From NCBI GenBank assembly GCA_022605955.1, contig JAKCOZ010000001.1, positions 21,816,146 through 21,880,145 on the forward strand: a DNA stretch of 64,000 bases, read 5' to 3'. Origin of the DNA: Rallus limicola (lineage: Eukaryota > Chordata > Aves > Gruiformes > Rallidae). The position numbers were made by a program, and so were the translations under genes. This document shows positions 15,401-29,111 of this stretch, piece by piece; position 1 is the first letter of the stretch; every line of letters begins with the position of its first letter. The notes beneath the pieces are model-generated. The model worked only from the letters and a program-made list of their open reading frames with translations, searched no databases and was not told the DNA's origin.

Positions 15401-16121
15401 TGGCCTTTTGAGCATTCTTTCTTGTTTGGGACAGTGGTCCCAGCCTGCCCACCTGTCACCGTAGACCTTTGTCTTGTCACTTACCACCAGCTGAGTTGGC
15501 TTGGGCCCGATGAGTGGCCCTTCATGGAGGTATGTGGTGATGCGGCACCATGGTCTGGAGGTACCTGCATGAAGAACCAGCTCACAGTGCAGGACAGGGG
15601 CTTTGCAACTCACAGTTTTAGTCAGGTATGCCTTAGGATAGAAATTATGTCCTCTTCACAGAGCAACCGATCAAAAAGCTGTGAGAGCAGCTGCATCTCA
15701 GGGTATCTCCTTGGGATTTTATTTTTTCCTTTCATTTTTATGCTGCAGTTTAAAGGGAAGCTCCATTGAGGTAGCCTCTGTGATCTCTGTTTTGCAAGAG
15801 GTCAGAGGGATGAGTGACCGGAGAGATCCCTTCTGGGTTGATAATCCATGTAGGAACTGCTTCCCGGGAAAACCCTCATCCTGAGGAACACAGGGCTCAG
15901 GCTGCCACAGATGCACACTCCCACCGTTGGACCCGACACACTCATCCACCCAGGTGGAAGAGGTGGTGGTACCCTCTGGGAGAGGGCTGGTAGGTAGAGC
16001 TGCCATCCTGTGCTGGAACTAGTGGTTCCCTAGCATGGGGTGGCAGTGCTGGGATGCTGGGAACAGGAGAGCTTCTCTTGGGGGCACTGCCTTGCTCTCC
16101 TGGCTTTTCTTTGCTGCTCAG

Positions 16122-16341
16122 TTGAAACAGGTGCTGAGTTGTACCTCAGGGGTGACGGCATTTCACCAATTAATGGCGTAATCACCTTACAAGATTTAAA
16201 TCATCTAGAATTTGCAAAATATTGCAGAAATGAAATAATGGCTGTCACTCCTGCAACAGATAAGTGTAGTTTTGGTTCCCTGCTTTCAAAAGGCTTTGGT
16301 ATGTGGCGTGTCTGGCTTGGGTTAAGATGTCTGCTCTGTAG
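16122..16341 (+). other. Unconfirmed exon-like open segment W in intron 2
   Basis: The segment follows a strong-looking acceptor (TTTTCTTTGCTGCTCAG) and is followed by TAG|GTAAGT. It is open for 72 codons in one frame, entering in phase 1 and leaving in phase 2. The translation (…SPINGVITLQDLNHLEFAKY… in part) matches no family I recognise. Its first half is AT-rich, with ATTAAT, TTTAAAT and similar blocks, and could equally be a conserved noncoding element. A phase match to segment X at 21621 is noted. Splice-like sites occur by chance at this density. Confidence 0.15.
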
Positions 16342-19300
16342 GTAAGTGGCCTTTGATGACATGTTTGGATAACAGAGAATGAAGCTGAGTATCAGTTTGA
16401 AGAGGTGTTTACCAGTCTAGTTTCAGACATTGCAAGAAAATACGCAGTCATAAATGCCTACACACTTGTTGTCAGCTGCATACATGAGTACATAGCGAGG
16501 TCGTGTGCAGGTGTGGTTTTTAACTGGCCGTACATGCTTAGCTGGGTGAGTGTGGGTCCTGAGTGATGCAGGGGGATAAACTGGATCCGTCTTGCCTCAC
16601 GTGGACATGGTGCTGTGACAGGTGTCAGTCCTCTAACTGTGCTGACAGGGAGCCAAAGGAAGGTAGATTCCTGAGCAATGTCACGACCTCTTCCCCATTG
16701 TGTGACTCAGAGTATGTGTCATTATGGCCCAAACTGCCTTTTAAATGAGGCAGTAGTAAAGGCAGCAGGGATAGGCTGTGCTTATTAGTTTACTCACTGA
16801 ATTGGCATCTGTTACATCCTTGTATAACGCTGTTAGTGCACTTAGATTTACAAATCTTCCACCGTTCTGGACTTGAAAAAACATCTCTATCTCAGCTGTG
16901 ACTGCTTTTGCAGCTGTGGGAGCCTTGCTGCTCTGCCGGTCTGTTTCAATCCTACCTGCGACATTCACTGCTTTACTGACTCTGCTTCTCCAAGGTAAAG
17001 AGCAGGATAGCTAAATGGTTTGAGAAGGAAAGTTTCTTCTGGGAACTGGAGCAAAACCACTGAGTTTGTTGCTGAAGCCTGGGCTCGGTTTCACTTGGTG
17101 ATGATCACGCCTGGTAGAACTGCTGGCTTGCTGGACCAGCAATACATTGCAGACTTTATGGAGGAAAGCAGACTTCAAGCTATACTATTTTAAGCAGTTG
17201 CTTGTTTCTTTCCCAAGGATGCTTGGATTTCAGAACCAAAATTCAACTACATCTTTTTTTGCAAAATCAAGATTGGGATTAAGTGAATCTCAGTTTCATC
17301 GTACCCAGACCACTGAGTCTTGAAAAGGAACAGACATACAGCTGAAAGCTTTTTGTTTTATCCCATCTCTCTGATAGTCAGACAGGTTGGGTTTTTTTTG
17401 TTTTACAAAACTCAAAAGTTCTCTGCCAAGTTCCTTTGTATATAAATCACCTCAGAGCAGGGATGGTAAAATGGTGTTGTGCCTGCAGTGCATCCGGTAG
17501 AAGATACACACTGTATAGTCCAAAATAACTCCCTTTCTGGGGTCTAATTTAAAACAGAAAAGCCTATATTTCAGCCTAAACAATCTCCCTAGGGTTTTCT
17601 CTGCTGAAACCTTCTTACTGTTTCCCTAGGTGTTTTTTATTTCACTCTGAGCAGAGTTACCAGCTCCTCCTTTATCTTGTCAAAGTTAGCGATCTGCCCC
17701 TTTCCCTGTGATGCCTCAGCATCTCCCTGCCCGGCTCCAGCACGTGATGCTGGCCTCATTCCAAGATGAGCCCTGTGTCCCTGTGCGGAGTCGCAAAGGC
17801 TGTCACAGGAGGGCTTTGTTTATTTATTAACCAAGTAATTCTTGGGCCTCCAGGCCCAAGGATATTTGTAACAAAGGGCTGTTTGCAAGGAACCTGACAG
17901 GGAAGCTTTCCCCAGCAAAGAGCCTGAGGAGGGGGAGAAGTCTTGCGCTGTTTCCTTTTGGCTCATTCATGTCTGAGTGGTGGAAAATCACATATCTCAT
18001 CTGAGTGCTGGGCCAGTGCCTTCAGTCTCCTCTCTCTGAAAACAGCTCCTCCACAGCAAAGACAAGGGACTGACAGCAACTATTCCTTCTGCAGATCTCT
18101 CGTGTCTGCAGATTTTGTCTCGGTGGCTGGGAAGAAGGGACCTGTGTGTCCACGGACATGGTTCAATCAGGTAGGGGTGTTGTACATCAGAGACTAGTAT
18201 GTGAAAGGCAGCCAAAGGCAGATACCGTGGTTGGGGGGCACTGGTTTTCCATCAGCTGGTGCCACCCTGTGGGTGAGGGGCTCTGGGCCTCAGGAGTTAT
18301 CTGGAGTCGCAAGACCTATGCTGTAGTCCAGTGAGCTAAAACACCACAGGAAACTGGTTGGCAAAATCCCACTAAGCACAGATTAACAACAACAGTAAAA
18401 AATAAAAGAAGATGATTTTTTTTTTCTGCCACACTCACCAATGATTGTTGGAACAACCAGACACCCTGAAATTTGGGATTAGGGTCACCTGCTCACCCTA
18501 CCCTTTTCATTCCCACATTGCTTTTCCCTTGTTCATCACCATTGGAGAACCTTGCATGGAAAAAGTTTTTGTTTTCTATGAGTTTCTAATTTCCATCAGT
18601 TTCTCTTCCCCACCCGAACTTGCAATCTCCTTTTAGATGTGGAAAGGGGAGAAGATTGCCCAGGCGACCTATGCAAGCAGCAGGGTGGTGGCCTCAGGTG
18701 AGGGGATGAGCACTGGGAGCAGGTGAAGAGCTAAACAAAGATCCCTCTTTTAGGAAAATGGAAGTTGCACAAAAAAGCAAGCAAAACACAGGACAAAGAA
18801 TGTAAATGCAAATTTGTTTCTAATACAAGAGCGTTTTCCTAAGGCTGCTGCAGCTTTCAAGCACGTCAGTGATGCCCACGGAGGGAGGGGCAGCCCTCTG
18901 GATGCAGGCAGCAGCGATGCCCATGGCCTGGGCAGTGCTGTGCAGGCAGGGAGCAGGAGCAGGAGCACCTGAAGTCACCTGGGTACCCCTGACATAAACA
19001 GCCATGAACTTTCGTTGTGGTTTTTTTTTTAAACCCAATGATCAAGCCTAAACTAATCATTACTTACTCTACACTCACTGACAGAGTCATTTTGGTAGGA
19101 GGAAGATCAGCAAGGGGCTTGGATGTCCCAGTCTCCCCACTTGCAGGTTGGCCACGGGTGCATTTGTGTTTAGGGTTTTTTGGAGGTTTTTTCCTCTTGC
19201 TACCATCTCTCTCACGCGATCACCAAAACAAGTCTGTCACAGGATTTCCTGCTGCCTATTTTTCTTCTCTCTAGCTTTATAAGCACAGTAAGGCCCTTTA

Positions 19301-20820
19301 AGGCTGCAGCCTGGTGAAATTATGTGAAAAATCAAGGTCACTTTCATATTTACTGTACCAGGGCAAGTCTGAAACAGCTACAAATGGCTAGCTTGTTTTA
19401 TTTAAAAAGAGCTATTTACCTAAGAGAAATCAAAACCCTCCCACTGCAGCTATTGGCTGTAGCGCTTGAGACTCCATCTCTATAGTACATAAAAGACATA
19501 CTGTCTTTTGGTCAAGATACCCGTGCTCAGAGCACAGCTTGGGAAATAACCCATCCCAGTATGGTGACAAAAAGTTGCTTCTCCTGGAATACTCGTCAGT
19601 GATGGTAGAATTAGCAGGGCTAGAACAAGGGCCGGCTGCAATGAGAGCCTGCATGTATATGAGAGACATAAAGTTTGGTCTCTGCTCTTAGTTGCTTGCT
19701 TCTGTGGTTTTGTGTTTACTCTCCTGTTTCTCCTCCCACTCAAGTTGCTTCCTCATCAAAGTGCAAAGGAAACGAAGCAGGGAAAGGGTGCTCTTTTTTT
19801 TTTAGCTCCAATGACAGAGCAGCAGCAGCTCTCCTCATAATAACAACGGTGGACATTACTCCAGCAATAGGTGGTCAGTGATGGAGAGAGCCCTGCATTC
19901 ACACACTGGAGTATGATTTTTCCATGTCCTTCTTGGCTTATTTCAGACTTGCTTGGGTCAGGGCAGTAGCTGGCTAATGGCAGCAGTGGTTAAGGAGAAA
20001 CAGAACAAGGTGAGGGGCTGTTGGCGTGTGATCAGTGCTCAAGTGTGAAAGTAAGAATTACAAGTAGCGAGATTGATCAGCTGCACTTCTGAATATGAAA
20101 AAGCAGCATTAGCAACACAGTTTGCACAGGCTTTCAGGGATGCTTTGCTCAAGTACCACATATTTAACTCTTATCAGGTTTTTGCCTCCCCCTGTACGTT
20201 TGCTCGCTGCAGGCAAGAGATTTAAGTGTAACATGGAGGAAGCTTACTGCATACATCTGTGCATTCATTAGGTTCACAAGTTTTAGGCCCCAGCACAGTG
20301 GGACTAAAAAGCTGTATTACACTGAAGAGTATTTTCTGATTGGAAAGTGTTTCTGCTCTGCTGCTTATTGGCAGTGAGGTTAGAAAAGTGACTGATGTTG
20401 GTTTATAAATGAATGAGTTATTACCAGAAGAGAGAAATTAGCTAAAGATGCTACAATTTGCATGGGATTATATGTTCCCCAGCTTCAGACTCCTGAATGC
20501 TGTGATTTCAGGCCCCAAAGTTTCTATCTTCTGAAGCCACTTGCCACACGAGTGCTTCAGATCAGCCTAAAATAATGTAAAGGAACCTTATTATCAGGTG
20601 AAGCCTTGGTAGCTGCCTACTACTTCAGGTCCCACTGGGGAAAAGAGCGACTCAAGCAGTTGAGAGCAGTTACCTTGCTTGAAAAACACTAATCTTGGGG
20701 CCTGACTTAAGATGAGTTAGAGCTACAGCTGTTATCTCTTTAAGGAGAAAGGCCAAGGAAATGTCCTTTGCTTTGTAGGCTTTGTAGGTTATTTTGTGAT
20801 GCCTTACACAGAAAAAAAAG

Positions 20821-20840
20821 TATCTGAAGAAAGGCATATA

Positions 20841-20874
<34 letters not shown>

Positions 20875-20960
20875 CACATGTGTATATCTGAAGAAAGGCA
20901 TATGTGTGTGTGTATATATATATACACATGTGTGTGTAAATATATATACTTATATATATA
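20821..20960. repeat. Compound (TG)n(TA)n microsatellite inside a 64-base tandem duplication
   Basis: TATCTGAAGAAAGGCATAT occurs at 20821 and again at 20885, each time followed by alternating TG and TA runs that end near ACACATGTGT. The unit of unique leader plus dinucleotide tract was therefore duplicated once, with a period of 64 bases. A further TA-rich run continues to about 20960. Reading frames over this tract are artefacts of the repeat. Confidence 0.9.
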
Positions 20961-21620
20961 CTGTGAGAATTTTTTTGCTTCTAAGAGGAATAAACAAAAG
21001 GGAAGTGGCTCTAGGAACCCGGAGAGGGGAAAGGCTGAGGAGAAATCCTCTTATAGGCAATGTTTACCTGGAAGTCACTCTTCCTCATCCCCATGTAAGG
21101 AAAGATGTGGGAGGAAAGGAGATGAGGTTTCACCCTTCTCACTATCTAGAGACTTTGAAACAAGAGATAGCCAATTTCCAAACAGGACAGTGGGGGTTTG
21201 CCTTCCTGCAAGGGGCTGGAAGGCAAACTGTGAGTCTCTGAGTAGCCGCCTGACTTCTGTTTTCCCCTTCTCAAAGAGCAGAAATAATTGCAGAGACACA
21301 AGTGCAGATGGATTTTGCCTTTATTTTGCTGTGACTGTATGGGATGAGTGCTCGGGTGCACCTTCAGGTTCGGTCCCCTCTGTTCCCACCTGTACTCGTT
21401 TGAAGAGCCAGGGTGTAGCAGACTTGTACCTGCTACCAAACCTACTGTCTGTCTACAAAGGCTCTTGCTCAGGGGCAGAGGCAGAGGCAGGGAAGATGCA
21501 TCGGATTTGGCCTGAATCTTGCTCAAGTGAAGCTGAATCAGAAGCTTTATGGTTCAAGGAGTTGGGTTAACTCTTTATTGGTTTTTGGTGGGTTTTTTTG
21601 TTTGTTTGTGCTATTCCTAG

Positions 21621-21748
21621 CTGGTTCAAAGAAGAGACTCTCAAACATGCCCGTAGTACCCTGGGCCTGGTGAGACATGAAAAGTACCAAAAGTTTAATA
21701 GCATCATCACTGAATTTCTACCTTTGCGAAGGCTTGGGCAGTTTGCAG
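21621..21748 (+). other. Unconfirmed exon-like open segment X in intron 2
   Basis: A T-rich tract ending CTATTCCTAG precedes the segment, and CAG|GTAAGT, a consensus donor, follows it. The 128 bases are open with entry phase 2 and exit phase 1. They encode about 42 residues with coding-like composition, beginning WFKEETLKHARSTLG and ending FLPLRRLGQFA. I do not recognise the family. HIPK2 exon 2 exits in phase 2, so a splice into this segment would stay in frame, as would one from segment W. No sequence evidence shows that either happens. Confidence 0.25.
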
Positions 21749-24700
21749 GTAAGTCCTGTGACTTGTGCAGCTCCCAAGCCAAGGAGGCTCACCAGCTGGA
21801 GCCTTCAGAGAAGGAGAATAGTCTGTTCCAGCTGCTGATGCTCATGCTGACATAGAGAGAGAGAGGGATAATTTAGTAATGTTTCAGTTAGCTTGACTAC
21901 AGGAGGAACAGTACTGTAAGGAGTTGTGTCTGAACTGCAGATCGGATGATTAGATCACTTGTGGTAATACTGCTGAGCTAAGCAGCATCAGGTTTTCTCC
22001 CCATCATCTCCAGCCTAACTGTAGGTGTCTGTTGCAGATTACGCTGTGCTGCTCGCATGCCATGTTTTCTGAACTGGGGCTGTGTTTACAGCACCTAATG
22101 CACAAAGGTTTTTGTGGCCGAAGCCCTTAAACAAAAGGGTAATAGTATAATGGTACACATAACTGTGAGGGCTAGCACACACGTTAGTGTGACAGCTGGT
22201 GTGCCGAAGGAAAGCTGATGGCCTTTTTCAGATCCACCATGGTAAGAATTCATGTTACAACTAGTTGCTTCCATGCCGAGCTGTGCTCTCGGAAGGAAGT
22301 CCAGGGTGGTGGGGCAGAAGAAGTATCTGATGGCTTAAAAAAAAAAAAAAAGTTTCCATTTATTTTGTCTTAAGAGTGTTTTACTTGCCAGTGGGAGACT
22401 GCAGAGAGTAATCATCCAAGAGGAAAATGGAGTATTTCTTTGATGCTCACAATAATATCGGGAGAGACAGATGAAATCTAAAAGGTAAAAAAGTTCAGCT
22501 GAGGCTAGCTGAATTTGCTGGTTACTATGCTAAAAAGTTAATCGTGAAACACTGCCAGTTGATGTCATCAGGTAGAAGGAAGTCATCATGAATTCCTTTA
22601 TCAAAAATACAAGCTTATCTCAGCAATCTCATCCCTGTATTGTCAAAAATACAGTTCCCACCATTGCTGTCCATCTAAATTAGTGGACGGGATTCTGCAG
22701 GGTTACATGAGTGCAAGCAAAAGCAGACGAGATAGTCATGTTGTATGTGAAGATGCTTTTCTAGAGGCTCATTTGATAACCTATCTCTTCTTGGCAGGTG
22801 TGTGAGGGACCAGGGAAGGGAAAGGTACCATGGGCTTTATTTTTCTTGGCAGTGCCAATATGCATACAGAGATGTGACAGCTCCAAACATATTCCTTTGT
22901 GTAAGTGAGGTCAAAATACAGCTTGATGTGTAAGATAAATAAATAGGTGAGACAAAGAAAGGTATGTTAACTGGGTTGGAAGATAACATTCTGTCTTTTG
23001 AATGGATTTTTGTTATTGTCACCGATGTTACTTTCAGCAAAAAAATTATGTTGAAATTATTCTTTTTTTTCCTCTCTCTATTGTTTAGCTCTTGTTCTCA
23101 GCTTTGTTATAGCCACAAAGAGATGATAAAAATGGACTGGCACAAAGTTTGGCTTCCTGTATCATTTAGAGTTATGTTTTCAGCCCTTAGCACTTTGATA
23201 GGGTCTGTTCTTCATTTTGAAAATAGCAATAAAAGAGCAGAGAACATAAGAAAACACAATTCTCTCTCTTTTTTTTTTCTAATGAAATTGTCAGTGCTAG
23301 TCTGAACTTTGCCTCTGATCTGTATGAAGTCTCTGAACTGTGCAGTTGGAAGAAAGTAGGTACAAAAGAGAGATAAAATATCCATGTGCCTGGCTACTTT
23401 AGAAGGTAATGAAAAGCCCCCAAAGTCTTCCTTGGTTTTAATCTGTATATTTATGTGCACATAAATCCTTTGGGAATAAACTTTAAACATTTATGTTGGA
23501 TTTAGAGAATTACCTTCCAGCATCAGTACCTGTGATCTAGCAAAAAACCTGAAGCTTAGGCTTATGTGAATGGCCCTCTTGCCTTGCAGAGGCAGGGGTA
23601 ACATTAAAGCATGTATTGAATTACTGCACTAAAACGAGGAATGGTGGTAGTGGGTATGAAGCGTCACAGTGTGTTTGCTGTTCCTGTGTTGTTATCGGAG
23701 GCATTGAGCACCCATGGGGAACTAGCTCGGGTCTTAGAGAAAGGATCAGTCTGCAGCATTTGGCAGCTGAGTGTCAGGACACAGTTTACAGGTGAAGAGT
23801 GTCCTACTGTGTGGACCTTGAACAAGACCAAGCCTTCAGCCTTCTCTTCCTCCATGAGCAGTGGAGTAGTATCTCTCCCACCTGCAAGTTGTCAGGGCAT
23901 TTTACTTGTCTGCCGTGCTCTCACTGCACACACCTCAGTGCACACATGTCCACCTCTGATGAGCCAGGATTTCTACAGACTGGCCAGTGTGGTGGTGGGA
24001 AGACTGTCAGGTAGCTGTCTTTGCCAGCAGAGCCAGGGGAGAGAGAACACCGAGGTACTGCAGGAACTGTGGCGTGGTAAAAAGGGCAGGAGGCTGCTGG
24101 GGCTACAGTCTGAGCTCGCTTCGCTTGAAGCTGGCACAAGTTTTTCCAACGAGGCCTTGACTGACCAGGAGCTTAAAGGCTTTCTTATCCGCAGAGTGCG
24201 GCACAGGCCGGTGGCAGCCTGTAATTAATAATGGTACTAACCCTCCTTATGCAATCAGGAGATGTCTGACAGCGTTAGTAGGTAGTTGCTCAACAACAAG
24301 GCATGTTACAACTAACCAGCTGGGACCAATTATGAAAGCCTCACTAATGCTAGCAAGCACTTGTCTGTTCACATCATCGGGCTGAAGCTGAAGAGATGAG
24401 TGACTGCTCTGCAACACATGGGCAGGCTGGCGGCCGCGCAGTGCGTGGCATTGAGCTGAAGCACAGGCACTGTGTCAGGAGCAGGGTGGCTGTGCTTTGG
24501 GATATATTTGCTGGGCACCGATGAGCCACAGGGCCCTACGGTCGGCTCCATCTATAGCTTGTGCTCCCAGGTCTGGGAAGAGGAAGAGAGCCCAGAGCGG
24601 CAGCACCATTTCTGCAGCTTCTTCCACCCCCTCACTGCTGCAGCAGCACCGATACATGCCTGGTACCTACTTAGTTGCTCACTACGGTTAGAAAAGGAGG

Positions 24701-27700
24701 GGGGGAAGTAGAGGGGCTCCTACTTAGGGCTTCCTCATGAATTTTTAGTCACTACATGAAGTTTTCCAGAGTGTGCAAATAAAACAAATGAAACGCAAGA
24801 CTAAGTGGTGCTGCACAAAAGGAGGAGGAAAAAAATAAAAAGCACTGAATCATTGTCCAAAAGGTGCAGCCATTAGAGAAGAATAATAGTTTTTGTGTGC
24901 AGTGCAGCTGGGACCACAGTTGCAGAAGGAAGGTCCTCAGTGACCTGTGTGATGGCTCTGTTTGTTTAATGTGCTAAAACAAAGAACTGAAAAGCAGACA
25001 GAGCCCTCGCAGATAGTCACAGGGCTTCTCTTTCGCTTCCTGCATCCATGCCCTCTCTCGCTGCGTGCGTGTCTTCATGCTCCAAATGCAACTAATCACA
25101 GCTACATGCTCTTGGATGCCTTCCGTTGTGCATCCCTTGTCTCTGCGCCCGGGTACTCCCTTGTTGTCGAATTGCTATTTTTGTAATTTAGAAACTACGA
25201 CAAATAATGTAAAGTCAGACGGTTACTGCTTTATTGTCTGGTTCTGTAATTCCCTGTCCTTCTGAACAAGCTCGGGGTAATGACATTATTCCCACCCCTC
25301 CACCCTGACCTCAGTCTTTTTTTCTATCCATTTAGCAAATACTGCAGCTTGCTCTGTTTTTAATGGGTGGGAATCAATGTGGCTTTTTAAAATTGGATTC
25401 TCACTGCCTGCACAAACAAAATCAATGGCGTTATTGAGCATGTGCGGGGCTGTGTGAAGGGGAGCGAGCCAGCAGGGTTTGCCACCTCAGCCAGGCACAG
25501 GCAGAGCCTGTAACTCGCACAGGGAGGATCGCTCTTTATTTCTCTTGTCATCGTGGTAAGGCCTGAAGAGCAGCTTGGTGCTGTTCAGAAACTAGAGCCT
25601 AGGGAGCACTTCTCATCAGGTTAATAAGATTTTTAAGGTGGCCAGCATGAGGCTGTAAAAATGGGATGAAACTAGATCAGTTTGAGTGCCTGTAGGAGGT
25701 TTGAAGATCCTAGTAAAATTAGGTTATCATCTGAACTGTGCTTTGGTTCAGTAGGAACTTTACATTTGGCTTTGCCCCATCTTGCAGGGCAGTCCCATTG
25801 TGGTGGCATGGTTGGAGACATTTGCTCTCAGAAACGAGTTTCAGAGGTAGCTGTAGCATCAGGGATGTGGTTTTGCTTTGTTCAAGCTAAGCATTTGTAC
25901 ACAAACAAATGGGATGGAGAATTTATGTATCTGCATTCATCTTTCATGGAGGAATGAGTTCACTAGCATTGAGCTACTGAGGGAAACTTGACTGGCAGAA
26001 TTGGCTGTGGCCTTGGGATATGAAGGGAAGAGCAGATTACAGATGGGTGGTGGTGTGTTGTGTGTTTTGGGTTTTTTTAATTACTTCTTCAGGGATGATC
26101 TTCAGTTTTAACATTAGCAGTACTTCATTGTGTGGTGTGGGAGGGATGGACTCTTCCAGCACGTTCTCTCAAAGATATCAGCATCCTCCGTAAGCCACAG
26201 TTCATGAGGCTGGGGTAGGTGGTTTGCAGGACTATATAAAATGGAAACACGGAGGATATTTTCAATTAAAACTTAGATGTGGGGGGTGCATCACAATCCT
26301 TAAAAAGGCTTATATCTGCCTCAAGAGCCTACCAGGTACCACAGCAGACTGCATTGGTGGGACAGACAGTGAGGAAACTCGAAATTCACTCCTTCCCGAG
26401 TCTTGACCTGTCTGTGCAAAGCACCCCAAACAGCTTGTGTATTTGTCTTCCAGGAGTTAAAGTGATACTCTTATTAGATAGGATGCCACAGTCTTCCAGC
26501 TGCAGCCAGTTTCAGACACCACTGATCTGGTTTAGGCTCAAACCAATGACTTTAGTTGTATGTGAAAGACTCCAGAACCTTTTATCAACCTGCGGGGCCA
26601 TTCAGTCATTTCACATAAATGCACATGCCAACGCTTGTTTTGAACACGGCTTTGTTAGAAGCACAGCAAGCCTGGTGTTCTGAGTGAGAGCAGAAATTTC
26701 TCCCCATGAGACAGAAGGGGTTTTCTAACACTCTTGTCAGCTGTGGACCTCTCAGTCCTGGGAGGGAAAGGATGACAAGAAGGGACCTATCCTCCAGTGA
26801 CTGCACCGCCAGAAGACATACTTGTTTGGTACGCTAAGTTTTTGTAGCTAACTGGAGTTCCTTTTGAAATGCTGTTGGCTCTGAGGACGTAGTACTGATG
26901 AGTAGAAAGGAAGAGTTGAGTTTATAATGGTTTTGTATCTCCACAGCCAACAGGAACACATGAGCTGGCATTTGGTTCCTGACAGCAACTTCTGCTGGGG
27001 TGCCCAGCCCTGGGGTTTGTTGCACGACTTTTTAGTGAAATCCTCAGAGTTTGCTTTTCCTGACCCACTTCAGATTTCTTGATTTCTAGAAGCTGAAAAT
27101 CCCCATCACCCCTAGATTTCATCTGTAGATGGAGTGGGCATGTTTCTAACAAACAGGAAAATTAACCTTGTCCTACTGTCCCTGTTTTGAGAGAGGATTT
27201 CTCTGTGGCCATCATTCTGTATAGCTTAACCATGCATATGGTATGAAGTGTGTAGAGTAGCTATAAATGATGCAGTAATCATCTTTTAACACAGTGCTTG
27301 GTGCATGTATGTATGTGCTGGTGGACACCTTTCTTCACTGTGCAGATTTTTATCCATGCAAGAAGCTTGAGATCATCAAATATCCTTCAAAAAAAGCTAA
27401 AAATATATCTTTATTGGCTTTTCTTTCCACAGACTTAATGTTTCTACTTAATTATTTTCAAATGTTGGCAGCAGTAGGGTTTTCTGCAACTTGCAGATCA
27501 GTGCAGGAAGCTTCCCTTGGCTGAAACCTGTTCAGCAAAAGGTCCAGTCAAACACCAGTTCATTAACCACTTCATTTCCACATGTAATGTCTCCTTTTAA
27601 TCAATACAGAGCTTTCTTCATATGATCTGGTGTGCTTGATTTGAGCTCTGAAAAAAAAAAAATTGTACTGTAGTGTGTCAGGATAGGGTTTTTCCTCTTG

Positions 27701-28809
27701 CTTGAAGTCCCCAGGACAGGTAGGTCTTTTGGGTTTTGGTTGTTTATTTTGGTTGGGGATTTTTTTTGTGGAGAGGCCTCTGTTAACTGTGAAGGGAGGA
27801 AATTCTGCTTTGATTCAGCTCAGATCTCCACTCTGGTGTCAGCAGTGTGCCCTGCTGTGAGGGCTGGACCTCTGTGGTGCTCCATGGGACCTGGGTATAG
27901 ACTTCCAAATGTCCAAGCAGGAGTTCTGTCCCCCTCCAGGGGCTCCTGCATCCCTGCTTCCCGTGTGCTGCCACAGGAATGGATGAAAAAAAGTTGGTCA
28001 GACTGTGGGAAGGGGAAATGACAGCAGATTCTTCTTTATTGTGAGTTGGGATTTATTTTATATTTGGGTTGGAGCCTTGGCAGTTAGAAACTAAATTAAA
28101 AGAGAAAGCTAATGTTCTTAGATGAATCCACTGCTTAGAATTTAAAAAGGGGAGGGGGAAGTAATGACTGAAAGAGCTATCAAATAATAATGGTATTTGG
28201 ACTTCCCTGACTTGTTTTGATGTGGATAAGTGATCTCATTTATGGCTAATAAGAACATGATTTCCCTCCACAATTCCACTTCTCCAAATGTTTTAGAAAA
28301 AAAACCCTCAACTTTTTTCCATTCTAATTGAAAACCTGCCACTACAAAACTTTGCTGTTGGACTTTATTGTAACTTTTTTCAGTGGTTGAAAAAGCAATC
28401 CAATTTTCCTTTGTATAGAGGAAAATGGGAAAAAAAAGCAACCCAAGCCCCTGTCCCCTTACCACCCTCCAGACTGCATGCTTAAATGTTCTTCAACATT
28501 CTTCCCTTATTCTTAATTTTATTTTTTTTTCACAGTGGAGTAAAAATAATAAGCTGCAGTCTGAAATAGAATTGTTGCTCTTCAACTTTCAAAAGCAGTA
28601 GGGGAAAATAGATCACACAGCAAGTTTTAAAAACCAGCCAGTGTGTGGGATATGCTACACTGAACCTCTTTTCTGAAAAGAACTGGATTGCAGCCTCTAG
28701 GAACTGTGTTTACTGTAAGAGAAACTGAATTTATACCAAGTAAAAGATGTGGGAAGCACCAGCTTGGTACCACTGTGATGACTGCAAAGCAAAAATTTAA
28801 AAATATACT

Positions 28810-28830
28810 AAAAAAAAAAAAAAAAAAAAA
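28810..28830 (+). repeat. Poly(A) run, about 21 bases
   Basis: A long uninterrupted A tract after AAATATACT. No retroposon body is recognised upstream. Confidence 0.85.
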
Positions 28831-29111
28831 GCCCAGCCAAAACAGGGATTTTCCAGCATGTGGATAAATTACTGGAAGTGTCTAAAATCCATGTGTTCTG
28901 GGAAGGTGTGCTGCACCGTCGTTTCTTCTCTCCAGTAATGTCATGAAGGGTTAAAAGTTTGAGCGAGAATTGATTTCGGGGGAGAAGGCTGCTGCCACAA
29001 TGCTAAAGACTCATTTATTGGGAGAGCGCTACACTGCTTACTGTAATTGCAAGAAAATTAAAAGAAAGCAAATTAGCTGGGAGCTTTTCAGAACTCTTCC
29101 TCCTTTTGCTG

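Noticed and set aside
20842..21570. 242-codon plus-strand open frame, the longest in the introns
   Set aside because: It starts inside the TG/TA microsatellite, which lacks stops in this frame. The rest has no recognisable domain or splice context.
23641..24228. 195-codon plus-strand open frame
   Set aside because: No recognisable domain. Roughly one frame of this size is expected by chance in 64 kb read in six frames.
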